A DNA stretch of 64,000 nucleotides from Bradyrhizobium sp. Tv2a-2 (GCF_000472425.1 NZ_AXAI01000005.1:310001-374000); one strand, 5' to 3'; positions 1-9,151 are shown, counted from the first letter of the stretch. Notes: generated from the sequence alone by a model not told the origin. A program made the numbers and translations.

Positions 1-1
1 C

Positions 2-1447
2 GGTGTCGGTTTCGCGCCGTGCAGGCCGGCCGACCACCAGCGGCTGATCCAACTGATGGAAGGCGTCGAGGATATTCCGGAGCCGGTGCTGAGCGCCGGG
101 ATTCCCTGGGAATGGGAAAGCTTTCCCGATTACATGAGCTGGCTCGCCAAGCGTGATTTCGACATCGATATCGGCGCGCAGCTGCCGCATGCGGCACTCC
201 GCGTCTATGTGATGGGCGAGCGCGGCGCGCGCCGCGATCCTTCCACCGCGGAAGACAATGCGAAGATGGCAAAGCTCGCGGGCGAGGCCGTACGCGCGGG
301 CGCGCTCGGCTTCTCAACCTCGCGCACCCTCAATCACCGCACCTCGACCGGCGATTTCACCCCGACCCTGAAAGCCGGCGAAGACGAGCTGACCGCGATC
401 GCAGCCGCCATGCATGGCGAAGGGCGCAGCGTACTGCAATTCGTGCTCGATCTCTCCACCCTGGACGAAGACCTGCCGATGATGCTGCGGGTTGCGGACA
501 ACACCAAATGCCCGATCTCATTTTCGGTGGCGCAGAGCGACCGCGCGCCGCGGCGCTGGCGCCAGACGCTGGACGAGATCAATGCCGCCGCCGCGCGAGG
601 ACTTTCGATCACCGCGCAGATCGCGGCGCGCCCGGTTGGCCTGTTGCTCGGGCTCGAATTGTCGCGCAACCCGTTCCAGACCCATCCGAGCTACAAGGCA
701 ATCGCGCACCTGCCGCTCGCCGAGCGGCTCAAGCGGCTCCGCCAGCCGGAGGTCCGCGCGGCGATCCTCAAGGAAAGCGCAACCGCCACCGACGATCCGC
801 TGTTCTTCCGGCCGAACTACGACAAGATGTACCTGCTCGGCAACCCGCCCGATTACGAGCAACCGCAGGAGAACGCGCTGGGCCCGCAGGCGCGCAAGCT
901 GGGCAAGCAGCCGGAGGAGCTGGCCTACGACGCGATGCTGTCGGACCAGGGCCGCGGCATGCTCTATGTGCCGTTCCTCAATTATGCCGACGGCAATCTC
1001 GATGCCACGCGCGAGATGCTGACCGACCCGCGCTCCGTGCCGGGCCTGAGTGACGGCGGCGCGCATTGCGGCATCATCTGCGATGCGAGCTTCCCGACCT
1101 ATCTGCTGACGCACTGGACGCGCGACCGCTCGCGCGGCGAGAAGCTGTCGATCCCCTTCGTGGTGGCGGTGCAGTCGCGCAAGACGGCGCTGTCAGTCGG
1201 CCTCGCCGATCGCGGCCTGATCGCGCCCGGCTACAAGGCCGACATCAATGTGATCGACTATGGCCGCCTGCACCTGCATCCGCCGAAGGTGCATTACGAC
1301 CTGCCCGTCGGCGGCCGCCGCCTGCTGCAGCAGGTCGACGGCTACGACGCCACCATCGTCTCGGGTGTGGTGACCCAGCGCGACGGCGCACCGACCGGCG
1401 CGCGGCCGGGCAAGCTCGTGCGCGGCGTGCAGGGCGAATTGCAATAG
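2..1447 (+). CDS. N-acyl-D-amino-acid deacylase family amidohydrolase (5' end outside window)
   Basis: C-terminal 481 residues of a metal-dependent amidohydrolase of the D-aminoacylase / amidohydrolase-3 type, which hydrolyses N-acyl-D-amino acids or related amides. The frame is open to the left edge of the window (it begins GVGFAPCRPADH), so the ATG at 56 is internal and not the start. SDGGAHCG near residue 350 matches the conserved late metal-ligand Asp motif of the family. The C-terminal part (GLIAPGYKADINVIDY) is the usual closing segment of the composite beta domain. It is convergent with the MFS gene downstream. Family-level assignment is firm; the natural substrate cannot be read from the sequence. 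Confidence 0.85.
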   Translation, partial: GVGFAPCRPADHQRLIQLMEGVEDIPEPVLSAGIPWEWESFPDYMSWLAKRDFDIDIGAQLPHAALRVYVMGERGARRDPSTAEDNAKMAKLAGEAVRAGALGFSTSRTLNHRTSTGDFTPTLKAGEDELTAIAAAMHGEGRSVLQFVLDLSTLDEDLPMMLRVADNTKCPISFSVAQSDRAPRRWRQTLDEINAAAARGLSITAQIAARPVGLLLGLELSRNPFQTHPSYKAIAHLPLAERLKRLRQPEVRAAILKESATATDDPLFFRPNYDKMYLLGNPPDYEQPQENALGPQARKLGKQPEELAYDAMLSDQGRGMLYVPFLNYADGNLDATREMLTDPRSVPGLSDGGAHCGIICDASFPTYLLTHWTRDRSRGEKLSIPFVVAVQSRKTALSVGLADRGLIAPGYKADINVIDYGRLHLHPPKVHYDLPVGGRRLLQQVDGYDATIVSGVVTQRDGAPTGARPGKLVRGVQGELQ

Positions 1448-1454
1448 AGCGAGC

Positions 1455-1485
1455 AAGGATGACGTCTCGAAGAGATGTCATCCTT
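1455..1485. terminator. strong hairpin between convergent genes
   Basis: A 14-bp stem with one G-T wobble and a 3-nt loop (arms 1455-1468 and 1472-1485) begins 8 nt after the stop of the amidohydrolase. No clear T-run follows on either side. Its position between two convergent genes suggests a bidirectional terminator. Confidence 0.55.
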
Positions 1486-1495
1486 CGTAAGCGCT

Positions 1496-1575
1496 GCGGC
1501 CCCTCACCCGGATTGCACCGGACGATGCCATGCATCGCCGGGAGCAGTCCGACCTCTCCCCGCCGGGGAGAGGTG
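1496..1575. repeat. intergenic repeat-like element with CTCTCCCC/GGGGAGAG hairpin
   Basis: Sequence beginning GCCCCTCACCCGGATTGCA and ending in a near-perfect hairpin at 1552-1574 (11-bp arms, 1-nt centre). From memory this resembles a dispersed intergenic element of Bradyrhizobium-type genomes. Only a degraded fragment of similar sequence is seen elsewhere in this window (near 15715-15740). Confidence 0.35.
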
Positions 1576-1613
1576 TCGCGGAGGCAGCCAGCCGGACCTC
1601 ATCTCATCGAGGG

Positions 1614-2942
1614 TTACGCCCGCACCCGGTCGCTCGCCTGGGACGACGGCGCGAAGCTAACCGGCGTCTGCCCGCGCAGCCGCGCCCGTTCGGTGTTCGG
1701 CCAGAGCAGCAACAGGCCGAGCAGACCCGACATCCCCATGACGACGGCATTGATGCTGAAGCCGCTGAAGTAACCCTCAAGCAGCGTCGGGGAATGCTGG
1801 ATCACACTGCCCATTACCGTCGGCGCGATGATTCCCGCCAGCGTATAGAGCGCGCCATAGATCGCGATCACGGCGCCACGCTGCGACACCGGCGTGAACT
1901 CGCCAAGCATTGGCGGGCAGACCACATAGATCGAGCCGCACAGGCCGGAGCCTATCACGAGCAGCGCGATCACGAGACCAGTCGAGCCCTGGAAAAAGGG
2001 CAATATCGCCAGGATCGCACCGCCGAACACCAGCGGCGTCGCTCCGAGCACGCCGCGCGCCACGCGAGTCGACACGCCGCGCGCCATCAGCGCCTGCGAG
2101 ATCCACCCGGTGAGCAGCACGATGACCGCGCCGAACACCCAGGGCAGAATAGAGATGAAGCCGGCCTGCTGTTGGGAATAGCCGAGCCCCTTGACGATGA
2201 AGGGCGTGAACCAGGTCAGACCGAGCGACAGCGCCCAATAGGCGCCGAAGGTCGCGACCGTACAGCCGATGAAGGTGCGCGAGGTGAGCAGGCGGAAATA
2301 GGGAATCCTCTGCTCCGCTGCGGCCGATGCCGAGATGTCCGCGAGCGGCCCTTCCTTGCCCATGATGAGCCAGGCCACTGCCCACATCAGCCCGACCACG
2401 CCAAGCGCGCCGAAGGCATAGTGCCAGCTGTGGTTCACGATCACCCAGTTCAGCGCCGGCACGGCGACGATCACGCCGAAGGCCGAGCCCTGGGACAGGA
2501 TCGCAGTCGGCAATGTCCGCTTCTCGTCAGGAAACCACTTGTAGATCGCATGCGCAGCGACCGAGAAGGCCGGCCCCTCGCCCGCGCCGAGGATGATGCG
2601 GCAGATCAGCAGCGTGGTCAGGCCGATGGTGCCAACCATGGGAAACTGCGCCAGCGCCCAGATCAGGGACAGCACCAAAAGCACCCAGCGGGTCGGGACG
2701 CTGTTGACGATGAAGCCCACCACGATCGCCGAAATCGAGAACAACAGGAAGAACGATGAGCCGAGGAAACCGAACTGCTCCGGCTCGAGCTTCAGTTCCG
2801 TCATGATCGGCACACCGGCAAGACCGACCACGATCTTGTCCGCGAAATTCACGAGCATGAACAGAAACAGCAGAAACGTGATCTTCCAGGCGCCTTGAGG
2901 CGTTTCCGGTGACGTCCTTTGCGGCGTCGGCTGCGCGGCCAT
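1614..2942 (-). CDS. MFS transporter, anion:cation symporter-like
   Basis: 442-residue major facilitator with about 12 hydrophobic segments, expected in the inner membrane. The N-terminal half carries the loop typical of organic-anion/H+ symporters of the ACS type (FADKIVVGLA in TM1, RIILGAGEGPAFSVA around TM4, then YKWFPDEKRTLPTAI). That resembles hexuronate, glucarate and phthalate permeases. The ATG at 2942 has a good ribosome site (GGAAGG, 6 nt away). It is a lone gene, convergent with the amidohydrolase. Substrate is unknown; an organic acid or an amidohydrolase product is possible but is inference. Confidence 0.85.
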   Translation of the reverse strand: MAAQPTPQRTSPETPQGAWKITFLLFLFMLVNFADKIVVGLAGVPIMTELKLEPEQFGFLGSSFFLLFSISAIVVGFIVNSVPTRWVLLVLSLIWALAQFPMVGTIGLTTLLICRIILGAGEGPAFSVAAHAIYKWFPDEKRTLPTAILSQGSAFGVIVAVPALNWVIVNHSWHYAFGALGVVGLMWAVAWLIMGKEGPLADISASAAAEQRIPYFRLLTSRTFIGCTVATFGAYWALSLGLTWFTPFIVKGLGYSQQQAGFISILPWVFGAVIVLLTGWISQALMARGVSTRVARGVLGATPLVFGGAILAILPFFQGSTGLVIALLVIGSGLCGSIYVVCPPMLGEFTPVSQRGAVIAIYGALYTLAGIIAPTVMGSVIQHSPTLLEGYFSGFSINAVVMGMSGLLGLLLLWPNTERARLRGQTPVSFAPSSQASDRVRA

Positions 2943-3274
2943 GTGAATCCTTCCCCGTCTTGATTTATCTGGCTTGTTGCTGGTTGTTGGTGGTCCCTTG
3001 GAGGGACGGTTCCATGCTATAGACCGGAACGGCGGCGACGCAACCCCGGCCTTTCGTTAACATTCCGCCATGCGGTAAGGGGTAGCCACCGCGTTTGGCA
3101 GGCTCCCGGATCATCAACCTCTCTATGTCAGGGTCGCCGATGACCGCAGGGCCGGATCACGATCGCCGGAGACGACATTGACGTCGTGATCTGGCAGACC
3201 CGGCTTGCTATGGTCCGGCGATCATCCCTCACAAAAGCCTGCGGCGCGCCCGCTGTCGCTTACGGGCCAGGACC
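2943..3274. other. divergent intergenic region, no gene seen
   Basis: 332 bp between the divergent MFS gene and ABC ATPase gene. It should hold both promoters, but I cannot pick convincing -35/-10 pairs. An 8-bp inverted repeat (3155-3162 with 3184-3191) flanks a shorter palindrome and is unremarkable. Confidence 0.5.
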
Positions 3275-3928
3275 GTGCTGAGCATTCGCGATTTGAAAAA
3301 GTCCTATTCCTCCGCCGGAGAGAAAGTCGCCGTGCTGCGCGGCGTCGATCTCTCTGTCGCCGCCGGCGAGCGTGTGGCGCTGACGGGGGAATCCGGCTCG
3401 GGCAAGAGCACGCTGTTGCACCTGATCGCAGGGCTGGACGCTGCCGATGGCGGCGAGATCATCATTGGCGAGGACTGCATCACCAAGCTCTCCGATGCCG
3501 CGCGCGCAACCCTGCGGCGCGACCGGCTCGGCCTGGTGTTCCAGCAATTCAACCTGGTGCCGAGCTTGAGTGTGGCCGACAATCTCGCTTTTCAGGCCCG
3601 ACTCGCCTCTCGCCACGATCCCGCCTGGCACGCCGAGCTGGTCGAGCGGCTGGGCTTGAGCCAGCTCCTGAAGCGTTATCCCGAGCAATTGTCCGGCGGC
3701 CAGCAGCAGCGGGTGGCGATCGGGCGCGCGCTTGCGGTCAAGCCGCTGCTGCTGCTCGCGGACGAGCCGACCGGCAATCTTGACGAGGCGACCGCGGACG
3801 ACGTGCTGGCGCTGACGCGCGATCTCGTCGCCCGCACCGGCTGCGCTTTCCTGATGGTAACCCACAGCGCGCGGCTCGCCGCCACGCTGGATCGCCACGT
3901 CACGCTGCATGCCGGGGTCGTCGCATGA
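3275..3928 (+). CDS. ABC transporter ATP-binding protein, LolD/MacB type
   Basis: 217-residue ATPase, the usual length for the MacB/LolD class that partners FtsX-type permeases and works by mechanotransmission rather than import. Walker A GESGSGKST is at residues 38-46, the Q-loop at 90-91 (VFQQ), the signature LSGGQQQ at 139-145 and Walker B LLLLADEP at 158-165. GTG start preceded by CAGGA. Its last 4 bases overlap the permease start (3925), so the two are translationally coupled. Together with the next two genes it forms an AttE-F/G-H-like export or lipoprotein-handling system. Confidence 0.88.
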   Translation: MLSIRDLKKSYSSAGEKVAVLRGVDLSVAAGERVALTGESGSGKSTLLHLIAGLDAADGGEIIIGEDCITKLSDAARATLRRDRLGLVFQQFNLVPSLSVADNLAFQARLASRHDPAWHAELVERLGLSQLLKRYPEQLSGGQQQRVAIGRALAVKPLLLLADEPTGNLDEATADDVLALTRDLVARTGCAFLMVTHSARLAATLDRHVTLHAGVVA

Positions 3929-6387
3929 GGCGCGCGCTGTGGATCCTCGCGGTGCTGTTGAGCCATTGGCGGCGACATCGGATGCAGCTTGCGACCTTGC
4001 TGATCGGCCTGATCTCGGCGACCGCGCTGTGGAGCGGGGTGCAGGCCCTGAACCAGGAGGCGCGCGACTCCTACGACCGTGCCGCCGCTGTGTTCGGCGG
4101 TGCGCGTGTAGCCGCCCTTGTGGCGCGCGCGGGCGGGACCTTTCCGCAGGCGCTATTCGTGCAGCTGCGCCACGCGGGCTGGCAGGTGTCGCCGGTCCTG
4201 GAGGGCCGCGTGCAGATCGGCGGGCGCAGCCTTCGCCTGCTCGGCATCGAGCCGGTGACGCTGCCGGTCGACGTCGGCAACGCCCCGCAGCTCGGGCGCG
4301 ACGGCCTGCAAAATTTCATTCTGCCGCCCGGGCAGACATTGGTTGCGCCCGATACGCTCGCCGATCTTTCACTCGCCGAGGGCGCGACGCCCGATATCAG
4401 CGGCGGCGAGCGACTGCCGCCGCTGCATGCGCAGCGCGAACTGGTCGGCGACGTGCTGGTGGTCGATATCGGCATCGCGCAAGGTCTGCTGCACAAGCCC
4501 AACGAAGTATCGCGGCTGCTGATCGGCAGGCCCAAGGGACCGATGCAGCCGCTCGAACAGGTGGTGGGCGACCAGCTCCGCCTTGTGCAACCCGATGCCG
4601 AGACCGACCTGGAGCGGCTGACCGACAGCTTTCACCTGAACCTCACCGCGTTCGGGCTGTTGTCCTTCGTGGTCGGGCTGTTCATCGTCAATTCCGCGAT
4701 CGGGCTTGCGTTCGAGCAGCGCCTGCCGATGCTGCGAACCTTGCGTGCCTGCGGCGCCTCCGCGCTGATGCTCAACAGCGTGCTGGTGATCGAGCTGGTG
4801 TCGCTGGCGCTGCTCGCGGGCATCATTGGACTCGTCTGCGGCTATTTCGTCGCGGCAGCGCTGCTGCCTGACGTCGCGGCTTCCTTGCGCGGGCTCTATG
4901 GCGCGCAGATTCCGGGTGAGCTGTCGTTGCGCCCGGAATGGTGGATCGCGGGGCTCGTCATCAGCGTCGCCGGCGCGCTGGTTGCGGCCGCCACCAGCCT
5001 TGCGAAAGCCATCCGGCTGCCGCTGCTGGCGACCGCGCAACCGCAGGCCTGGCAGCAGGCACAGCACCGCTGGCTGATGCTGCAGAGTGCCGCCGCGCTT
5101 GCCATCCTAGCCGTGGCCTGCTGGCTGCTCTGGTACGGCAATTCGCTGATCTCGGGCTTTGCCGTGCTCGCCGCCCTCCTGCTCGGCGCGGCGCTCTTGC
5201 TGCCATCCCTGCTCGAGGCGGCGCTCACCGCCGGCGAGCGAACCGCGCAAGGCGCGATCGCGCAGTGGTTCTGGGCCGACAGCCGCCAGCAGCTGTCCGG
5301 CTTGTCGCTGGCCTTGATGGCGCTGCTGCTGGCGCTGGCCGTCAATGTCGGCGTCGGCACCATGGTCGAAACCTTCAGCCGCACCTTTGTCACCTGGCTC
5401 GAGGGCCGCCTGACCGCCGACATCTATCTCGTCGCCTCCGACGATGCGCAGGCGGCGGCGATCAAGGACTGGCTCCATGACCGGACCGACGTGGCGGCGA
5501 TCCTGCAAGGCGGCCGGGCCGATGCACAATTCGACGGCGCGCCGCTTGAGGTGTTCGGCCTGCCTGATGATGCGACCTATCAGGCGCACTGGCCGCTGCT
5601 GGAGTTCGTCCCCAATGCATGGGCGCGCCTGCGTGAGGGCGACGCGGCGTTTGTCAGCGAGCAATTGTCGGAACGCACCAAGATCGGACTCGGCGGCACC
5701 ATCGACCTGCCGACGCCGACGGGCAACTGGCGGCTGCGCGTGATCGGCCGCTATGCCGACTACGGCAACCCGAAGAGCCAGGTCGCGGTCAATGTCGCGG
5801 CGCTGATGGCGCATTTCCCGCAAACGCCGAGAACGCGGATGGCGCTGCGGGCGAGGCCCGGCGCTACGCCCGCGCTCATTGCTGCGCTCTCGGACAAGTT
5901 CGGGCTCGACGGCCGCAACCTCGTCGACCAGGCGACGTTGAAGGCCGACTCACTGCGTATCTTCAACCGCACCTTTGCGGTGACCGCAGCGCTGAACGCC
6001 TTCACACTCGGGGTTGCCGGCATTGCACTGTTGACCAGCCTGCTGACGCTTGCCAATTCGCGCCTACCGCAGCTTGCCCCGCTATGGGCGATCGGCCTCA
6101 CCCGCCGCCAGCTCGCCGGCATCGAGCTGACCAAGACGCTGTCGGTCGCGCTGATCACGGCGCTCCTGGCGCTGCCGCTGGGGCTGCTGGTCGCGTGGTG
6201 TTTGATTGCGATCGTGAATGTGAAGGCGTTCGGCTGGCGGCTGCCGTTCCATGTCTTCCCGCTGCAGCTCGTGAAATTGCTTGGCGTCGCGATGGCCGCA
6301 TCGCTGCTGGCTTCGCTGCTGCCGGTTGTGCGGCTGGCGCGCATGCAGCCGGCCAGCCTCGTCAAGGTATTCGCCAATGAGCGCTGA
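3925..6387 (+). CDS. ABC transporter permease, duplicated FtsX-like (AttF/AttG-like)
   Basis: 820-residue inner-membrane permease. The layout is one N-terminal TM (about residues 10-30), a first periplasmic region, a group of three TMs near 240-370 (starting LLSFVVGLFIVNSAIGLAF), a further TM pair near 390-440, a second periplasmic region, and a C-terminal group of three TMs near 690-810. This is the two-copy FtsX/MacB_PCD architecture seen in large permeases of lipoprotein-release or adhesion-related exporters. It overlaps the ATPase by 4 bp and the lipocalin-like gene by 11 bp, so the three act as one transcription unit. The transported molecule is unknown. Confidence 0.82.
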   Translation: MRRALWILAVLLSHWRRHRMQLATLLIGLISATALWSGVQALNQEARDSYDRAAAVFGGARVAALVARAGGTFPQALFVQLRHAGWQVSPVLEGRVQIGGRSLRLLGIEPVTLPVDVGNAPQLGRDGLQNFILPPGQTLVAPDTLADLSLAEGATPDISGGERLPPLHAQRELVGDVLVVDIGIAQGLLHKPNEVSRLLIGRPKGPMQPLEQVVGDQLRLVQPDAETDLERLTDSFHLNLTAFGLLSFVVGLFIVNSAIGLAFEQRLPMLRTLRACGASALMLNSVLVIELVSLALLAGIIGLVCGYFVAAALLPDVAASLRGLYGAQIPGELSLRPEWWIAGLVISVAGALVAAATSLAKAIRLPLLATAQPQAWQQAQHRWLMLQSAAALAILAVACWLLWYGNSLISGFAVLAALLLGAALLLPSLLEAALTAGERTAQGAIAQWFWADSRQQLSGLSLALMALLLALAVNVGVGTMVETFSRTFVTWLEGRLTADIYLVASDDAQAAAIKDWLHDRTDVAAILQGGRADAQFDGAPLEVFGLPDDATYQAHWPLLEFVPNAWARLREGDAAFVSEQLSERTKIGLGGTIDLPTPTGNWRLRVIGRYADYGNPKSQVAVNVAALMAHFPQTPRTRMALRARPGATPALIAALSDKFGLDGRNLVDQATLKADSLRIFNRTFAVTAALNAFTLGVAGIALLTSLLTLANSRLPQLAPLWAIGLTRRQLAGIELTKTLSVALITALLALPLGLLVAWCLIAIVNVKAFGWRLPFHVFPLQLVKLLGVAMAASLLASLLPVVRLARMQPASLVKVFANER

Positions 6388-7465
6388 CGCAAAAATATCG
6401 CGCCGCGCTTTCGCGGGCACACTCGCGGCTCTCACGCTTCGCCCGTGGCACGGGTCCGCGCAGGGTTATGCGGGGCTCGGCAGCAACGCCAATGATTATG
6501 CGCAGGTGACGCCCGGCAAGGTCTTTTCGTTTCCCACCGACCACGGCCCTCATCCGGACTTCCGCATCGAATGGTGGTACCTGACCGCAAATCTCGCCGA
6601 CAGCGCCGGCACGGCCTATGGCGTGCAATGGACGCTGTTCCGCCAGGCCCTGCTGCCGGGACCGCAGCGCGAGGGCTGGGCCAACCAGCAGATCTGGATG
6701 GCGCATGCGGCGACGACGCGTGCCGACACCCATCGCTTCGGCGAATGCTTTGCACGCGGCGGCGCCGGGCAGGCTGGCGTCGAGGCGAGCCCGTTCCGCG
6801 CCTTCATCGATTCCTGGGAGATGCGCGGCGACGACAACACCGATCCCAATCGCATTGCGCCGCTCGAACTCAGCGCGACAGCGAAGGACTTTTCCTACAC
6901 GCTCAAGCTCGTGGCCGACCGGCCGCTGGTGCTGCAGGGAGACGGCGGCTACGGCCGGAAATCCGAGCGCGGGCAGGCCTCGTATTACTACAGCCAGCCT
7001 TTCTTCAAGGTGAGCGGACGCCTCGCCATCGACGACAAGGCGCTCGATGTCTCGGGGCAAGCCTGGATGGACCGCGAATGGAGCAGCCAGCCTCTCGCCG
7101 CCGACCAGACCGGTTGGGATTGGTTCGCGCTGCACTTGGCAGGCGGCGAGAAGCTGATGCTGTACCGGATGCGGCAGAAGGACGACAACAACTACATCTC
7201 CGGCACGTTCATCTCCGCCGACGGTGCTACGCGGCAACTGACATCAGCCGATGTCGCGATGACGCCAAAGGAGACGGTCGAGATCGCGGGGCGCAAATTG
7301 CCCGTGCAATGGGACGTCGCGATTCCCTCACTGGAGCTGGCCATCCACGCGATGCCGCTCAATCCGCGTGCCTGGATGGGCACGGGCTTTTCCTACTGGG
7401 AGGGACCGATCAGCTTTCACGGGACGCACACGGGGGTGGGCTATCTTGAATTGACCGGGTATTGA
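6377..7465 (+). CDS. AttH/CrtC-like lipocalin-domain protein, Tat-exported
   Basis: 362-residue protein of the AttH / CrtC (hydroxyneurosporene synthase-like) lipocalin family. The start at 6377 is chosen because it gives a twin-arginine signal (SRRAFAGTLAAL at residues 8-19); an upstream in-frame ATG at 6281 lies inside the permease and would bury that signal. The family's N-terminal lipocalin signature is visible (HPDFRIEWWYLTANL) with a second lipocalin-like half ending near LNPRAWMGTGFSYWEGP. It overlaps the permease by 11 bp. In attEFGH-type operons this protein is the extracytoplasmic partner of the ABC exporter. A hydratase or ligand-binding role for this copy is unproven. Confidence 0.8.
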   Translation: MSADAKISRRAFAGTLAALTLRPWHGSAQGYAGLGSNANDYAQVTPGKVFSFPTDHGPHPDFRIEWWYLTANLADSAGTAYGVQWTLFRQALLPGPQREGWANQQIWMAHAATTRADTHRFGECFARGGAGQAGVEASPFRAFIDSWEMRGDDNTDPNRIAPLELSATAKDFSYTLKLVADRPLVLQGDGGYGRKSERGQASYYYSQPFFKVSGRLAIDDKALDVSGQAWMDREWSSQPLAADQTGWDWFALHLAGGEKLMLYRMRQKDDNNYISGTFISADGATRQLTSADVAMTPKETVEIAGRKLPVQWDVAIPSLELAIHAMPLNPRAWMGTGFSYWEGPISFHGTHTGVGYLELTGY

Positions 7466-7492
7466 TGGCCGATCCTTGCAGGGGACGCTGCC

Positions 7493-7879
7493 ATGTATGA
7501 TTTCACCGCGCTGGTCACGTGTCTCGTGATCCTGTTCTACTTCTTCACCAGCATACGTGTGGCGCGGGCACGAGCCGCCTTCAAGATCGGGCCGCCTGCG
7601 ATCTCGGGCAACCCGGAATTCGAGCGGGTGTTTCGCGTGCAGATGAACACGCTGGAATGGCTGCCGATATTCCTGCCCTCGCTGTGGCTGTTCGCGGTCT
7701 ATGTCAGCGACAAATACGCCGCGCTCGCCGGTCTCGTCTGGATCGTCGGCCGAATCCTCTACATGACCGGCTATGAGAAGGCCGTGGAAAAGCGCAGGCC
7801 CGGCTTTCTGATCCAGTCGCTGGCCACAGGCGTGCTGCTGCTGGGATCGCTTGGAACGATCGTTTGGCGGCTGATGTGA
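7493..7879 (+). CDS. MAPEG family membrane protein
   Basis: 128-residue integral membrane protein with four hydrophobic segments, the normal size of the MAPEG family (membrane-associated eicosanoid and glutathione metabolism). The family core is visible at about residues 40-60 (GNPEFERVFRVQMNTLEWLP) with the conserved ER..R.Q.N..E spacing. It may be a glutathione-dependent transferase or peroxidase, though many bacterial members have no known activity. It starts 27 bp after the lipocalin-like gene, so it may be read from the same message. It is convergent with the downstream binding-protein gene. Confidence 0.85.
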   Translation: MYDFTALVTCLVILFYFFTSIRVARARAAFKIGPPAISGNPEFERVFRVQMNTLEWLPIFLPSLWLFAVYVSDKYAALAGLVWIVGRILYMTGYEKAVEKRRPGFLIQSLATGVLLLGSLGTIVWRLM

Positions 7880-7903
7880 GAAGCTGATGCCACTCACTCT
7901 GCC

Positions 7904-7949
7904 GTCGTCCCGGCCTGGTGCGCAATTGCGCACGGGAGGCCGGGACGAC
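7904..7949. terminator. two-tier perfect palindrome between convergent genes
   Basis: Outer arms of 13 bp (7904-7916 with 7937-7949) enclose a perfect 16-bp palindrome (7918-7933, core GCGCAATTGCGC). It lies between the convergent MAPEG and binding-protein genes. A bidirectional terminator is likely. The core also occurs inside the repeat at 17424-17524, so it may belong to a dispersed repeat family. Confidence 0.6.
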
Positions 7950-7963
7950 GTCAAGCGACGCGC

Positions 7964-9151
7964 TCACTTCGTCAGCGGGCAGCCGCTCTCCTTGGCGGTG
8001 AAGAACGCCTTGTCGCCGGGGATGACGGCGAGCTCCTTGTAGTAGTCCCATGGCTTCTTGGATTCCGACGGCTTCTTCACCTCGAACAGGTACATGTCGT
8101 GCACCATGCGGCCGTTCTCGAGCACCTTGCCTTGCGCGAAGGCGTCGTCGACCGGCAGCTCCTTGAGCTTTTTGGCAACCGTATCGGAATCCTTGGTGCC
8201 GGCTGCCTTGACCGCTTTCAGGTAGCTCAACGTCGCCGAATAGGTGCCGGCATGGATCATGTTCGGCATCCGGCCGGTGCGCTTCATGAAGCGCTCACCG
8301 AAGGCACGGGACTTGTCGTCGCGGTCCCAGTAAAATCCTTCCGTGAGCACCAGGCCCTGCGCCGTCTCCAGGCCAAGACCATGCACGTCGGACAGCACCA
8401 TCAGGAGCCCCGCGAGCTTCTGGCCACCCTTGACGATGCCGAATTCGGCCGCCTGCTTGATCGAGTTGGTGGTGTCGAGGCCGGCATTGGCAAGGCCCAC
8501 GATCTTCGCTTTCGAGCTCTGTGCCTGCAGCAGGAAGGACGAGAAGTCGGACGAGTTGAGCGGCACGCGTACCGAGCCCAGCACCTTGCCGCCGTTCTGC
8601 GTGACGATGTCGCTGGTGTCCTTTTCCAGCGCATAGCCGAACGCGTAGTCGGCGGTCAGGAAGAACCAGCTGTCGCCGCCGGCCTTCACCAGCGCGCCAC
8701 CGGTGCCGACCGCAAGCGCACGGGTATCGAAGGCCCAGTGGAAGCTGTAGGGCGTGCAGGCATCGCCCGATATGCGCGAGGTCGCGGCGCCCACCACGAT
8801 GTCGATCTTCTTCTTCTCCTTCGACAGCTCCTGCACCGCAAGCGCGACCGAGGAGGTGGTGAGCTCCGTGATCATGTCGACGCCTTCGGTGTCATACCAG
8901 CGCCGGGCAATGGCGACCGCAAGATCCGGCTTGTTCTGGTGATCGGCGGTGACGAGCTCGATCTTCTGGCCCAGCACCTCGCCGCCAAAATCCTCGATCG
9001 CCATCCTGGCAGCTTCCAGCGAATATTTGCCGCCGTAATCGGCATAGACACCCGACTGGTCGTTCAGGATGCCGATCTTGACCTGCGCCGCCGCCGGTTG
9101 GGCAAGCGCGACCGCACCCACTGCTGCCGCCGCCAAAAGTCCGAATTTCAT
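7964..9151 (-). CDS. ABC transporter substrate-binding protein, Leu/Ile/Val type (orphan)
   Basis: 395-residue periplasmic binding protein of the type I (LivJ-like) fold. An N-terminal Sec signal (MKFGLLAAAAVGAVALAQPAAAQ) is followed by VKIGILNDQSGVYADYGGK, the usual first strand and ligand loop. The ATG at 9151 is preferred over one 13 codons upstream because GGGAGAG sits 4-5 nt before it and the signal peptide starts there. No permease or ATPase gene adjoins it, so it must share a transporter encoded elsewhere or act as a sensor. Ligand is unknown; amino acids, amides and aromatic acids are all known for the family. Confidence 0.85.
   Translation of the reverse strand: MKFGLLAAAAVGAVALAQPAAAQVKIGILNDQSGVYADYGGKYSLEAARMAIEDFGGEVLGQKIELVTADHQNKPDLAVAIARRWYDTEGVDMITELTTSSVALAVQELSKEKKKIDIVVGAATSRISGDACTPYSFHWAFDTRALAVGTGGALVKAGGDSWFFLTADYAFGYALEKDTSDIVTQNGGKVLGSVRVPLNSSDFSSFLLQAQSSKAKIVGLANAGLDTTNSIKQAAEFGIVKGGQKLAGLLMVLSDVHGLGLETAQGLVLTEGFYWDRDDKSRAFGERFMKRTGRMPNMIHAGTYSATLSYLKAVKAAGTKDSDTVAKKLKELPVDDAFAQGKVLENGRMVHDMYLFEVKKPSESKKPWDYYKELAVIPGDKAFFTAKESGCPLTK

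Noticed and set aside
3155..3191. 8-bp inverted repeat GATCACGA/TCGTGATC with a 21-nt interior
   Set aside because: Short arms and long spacing; no link to a known operator.
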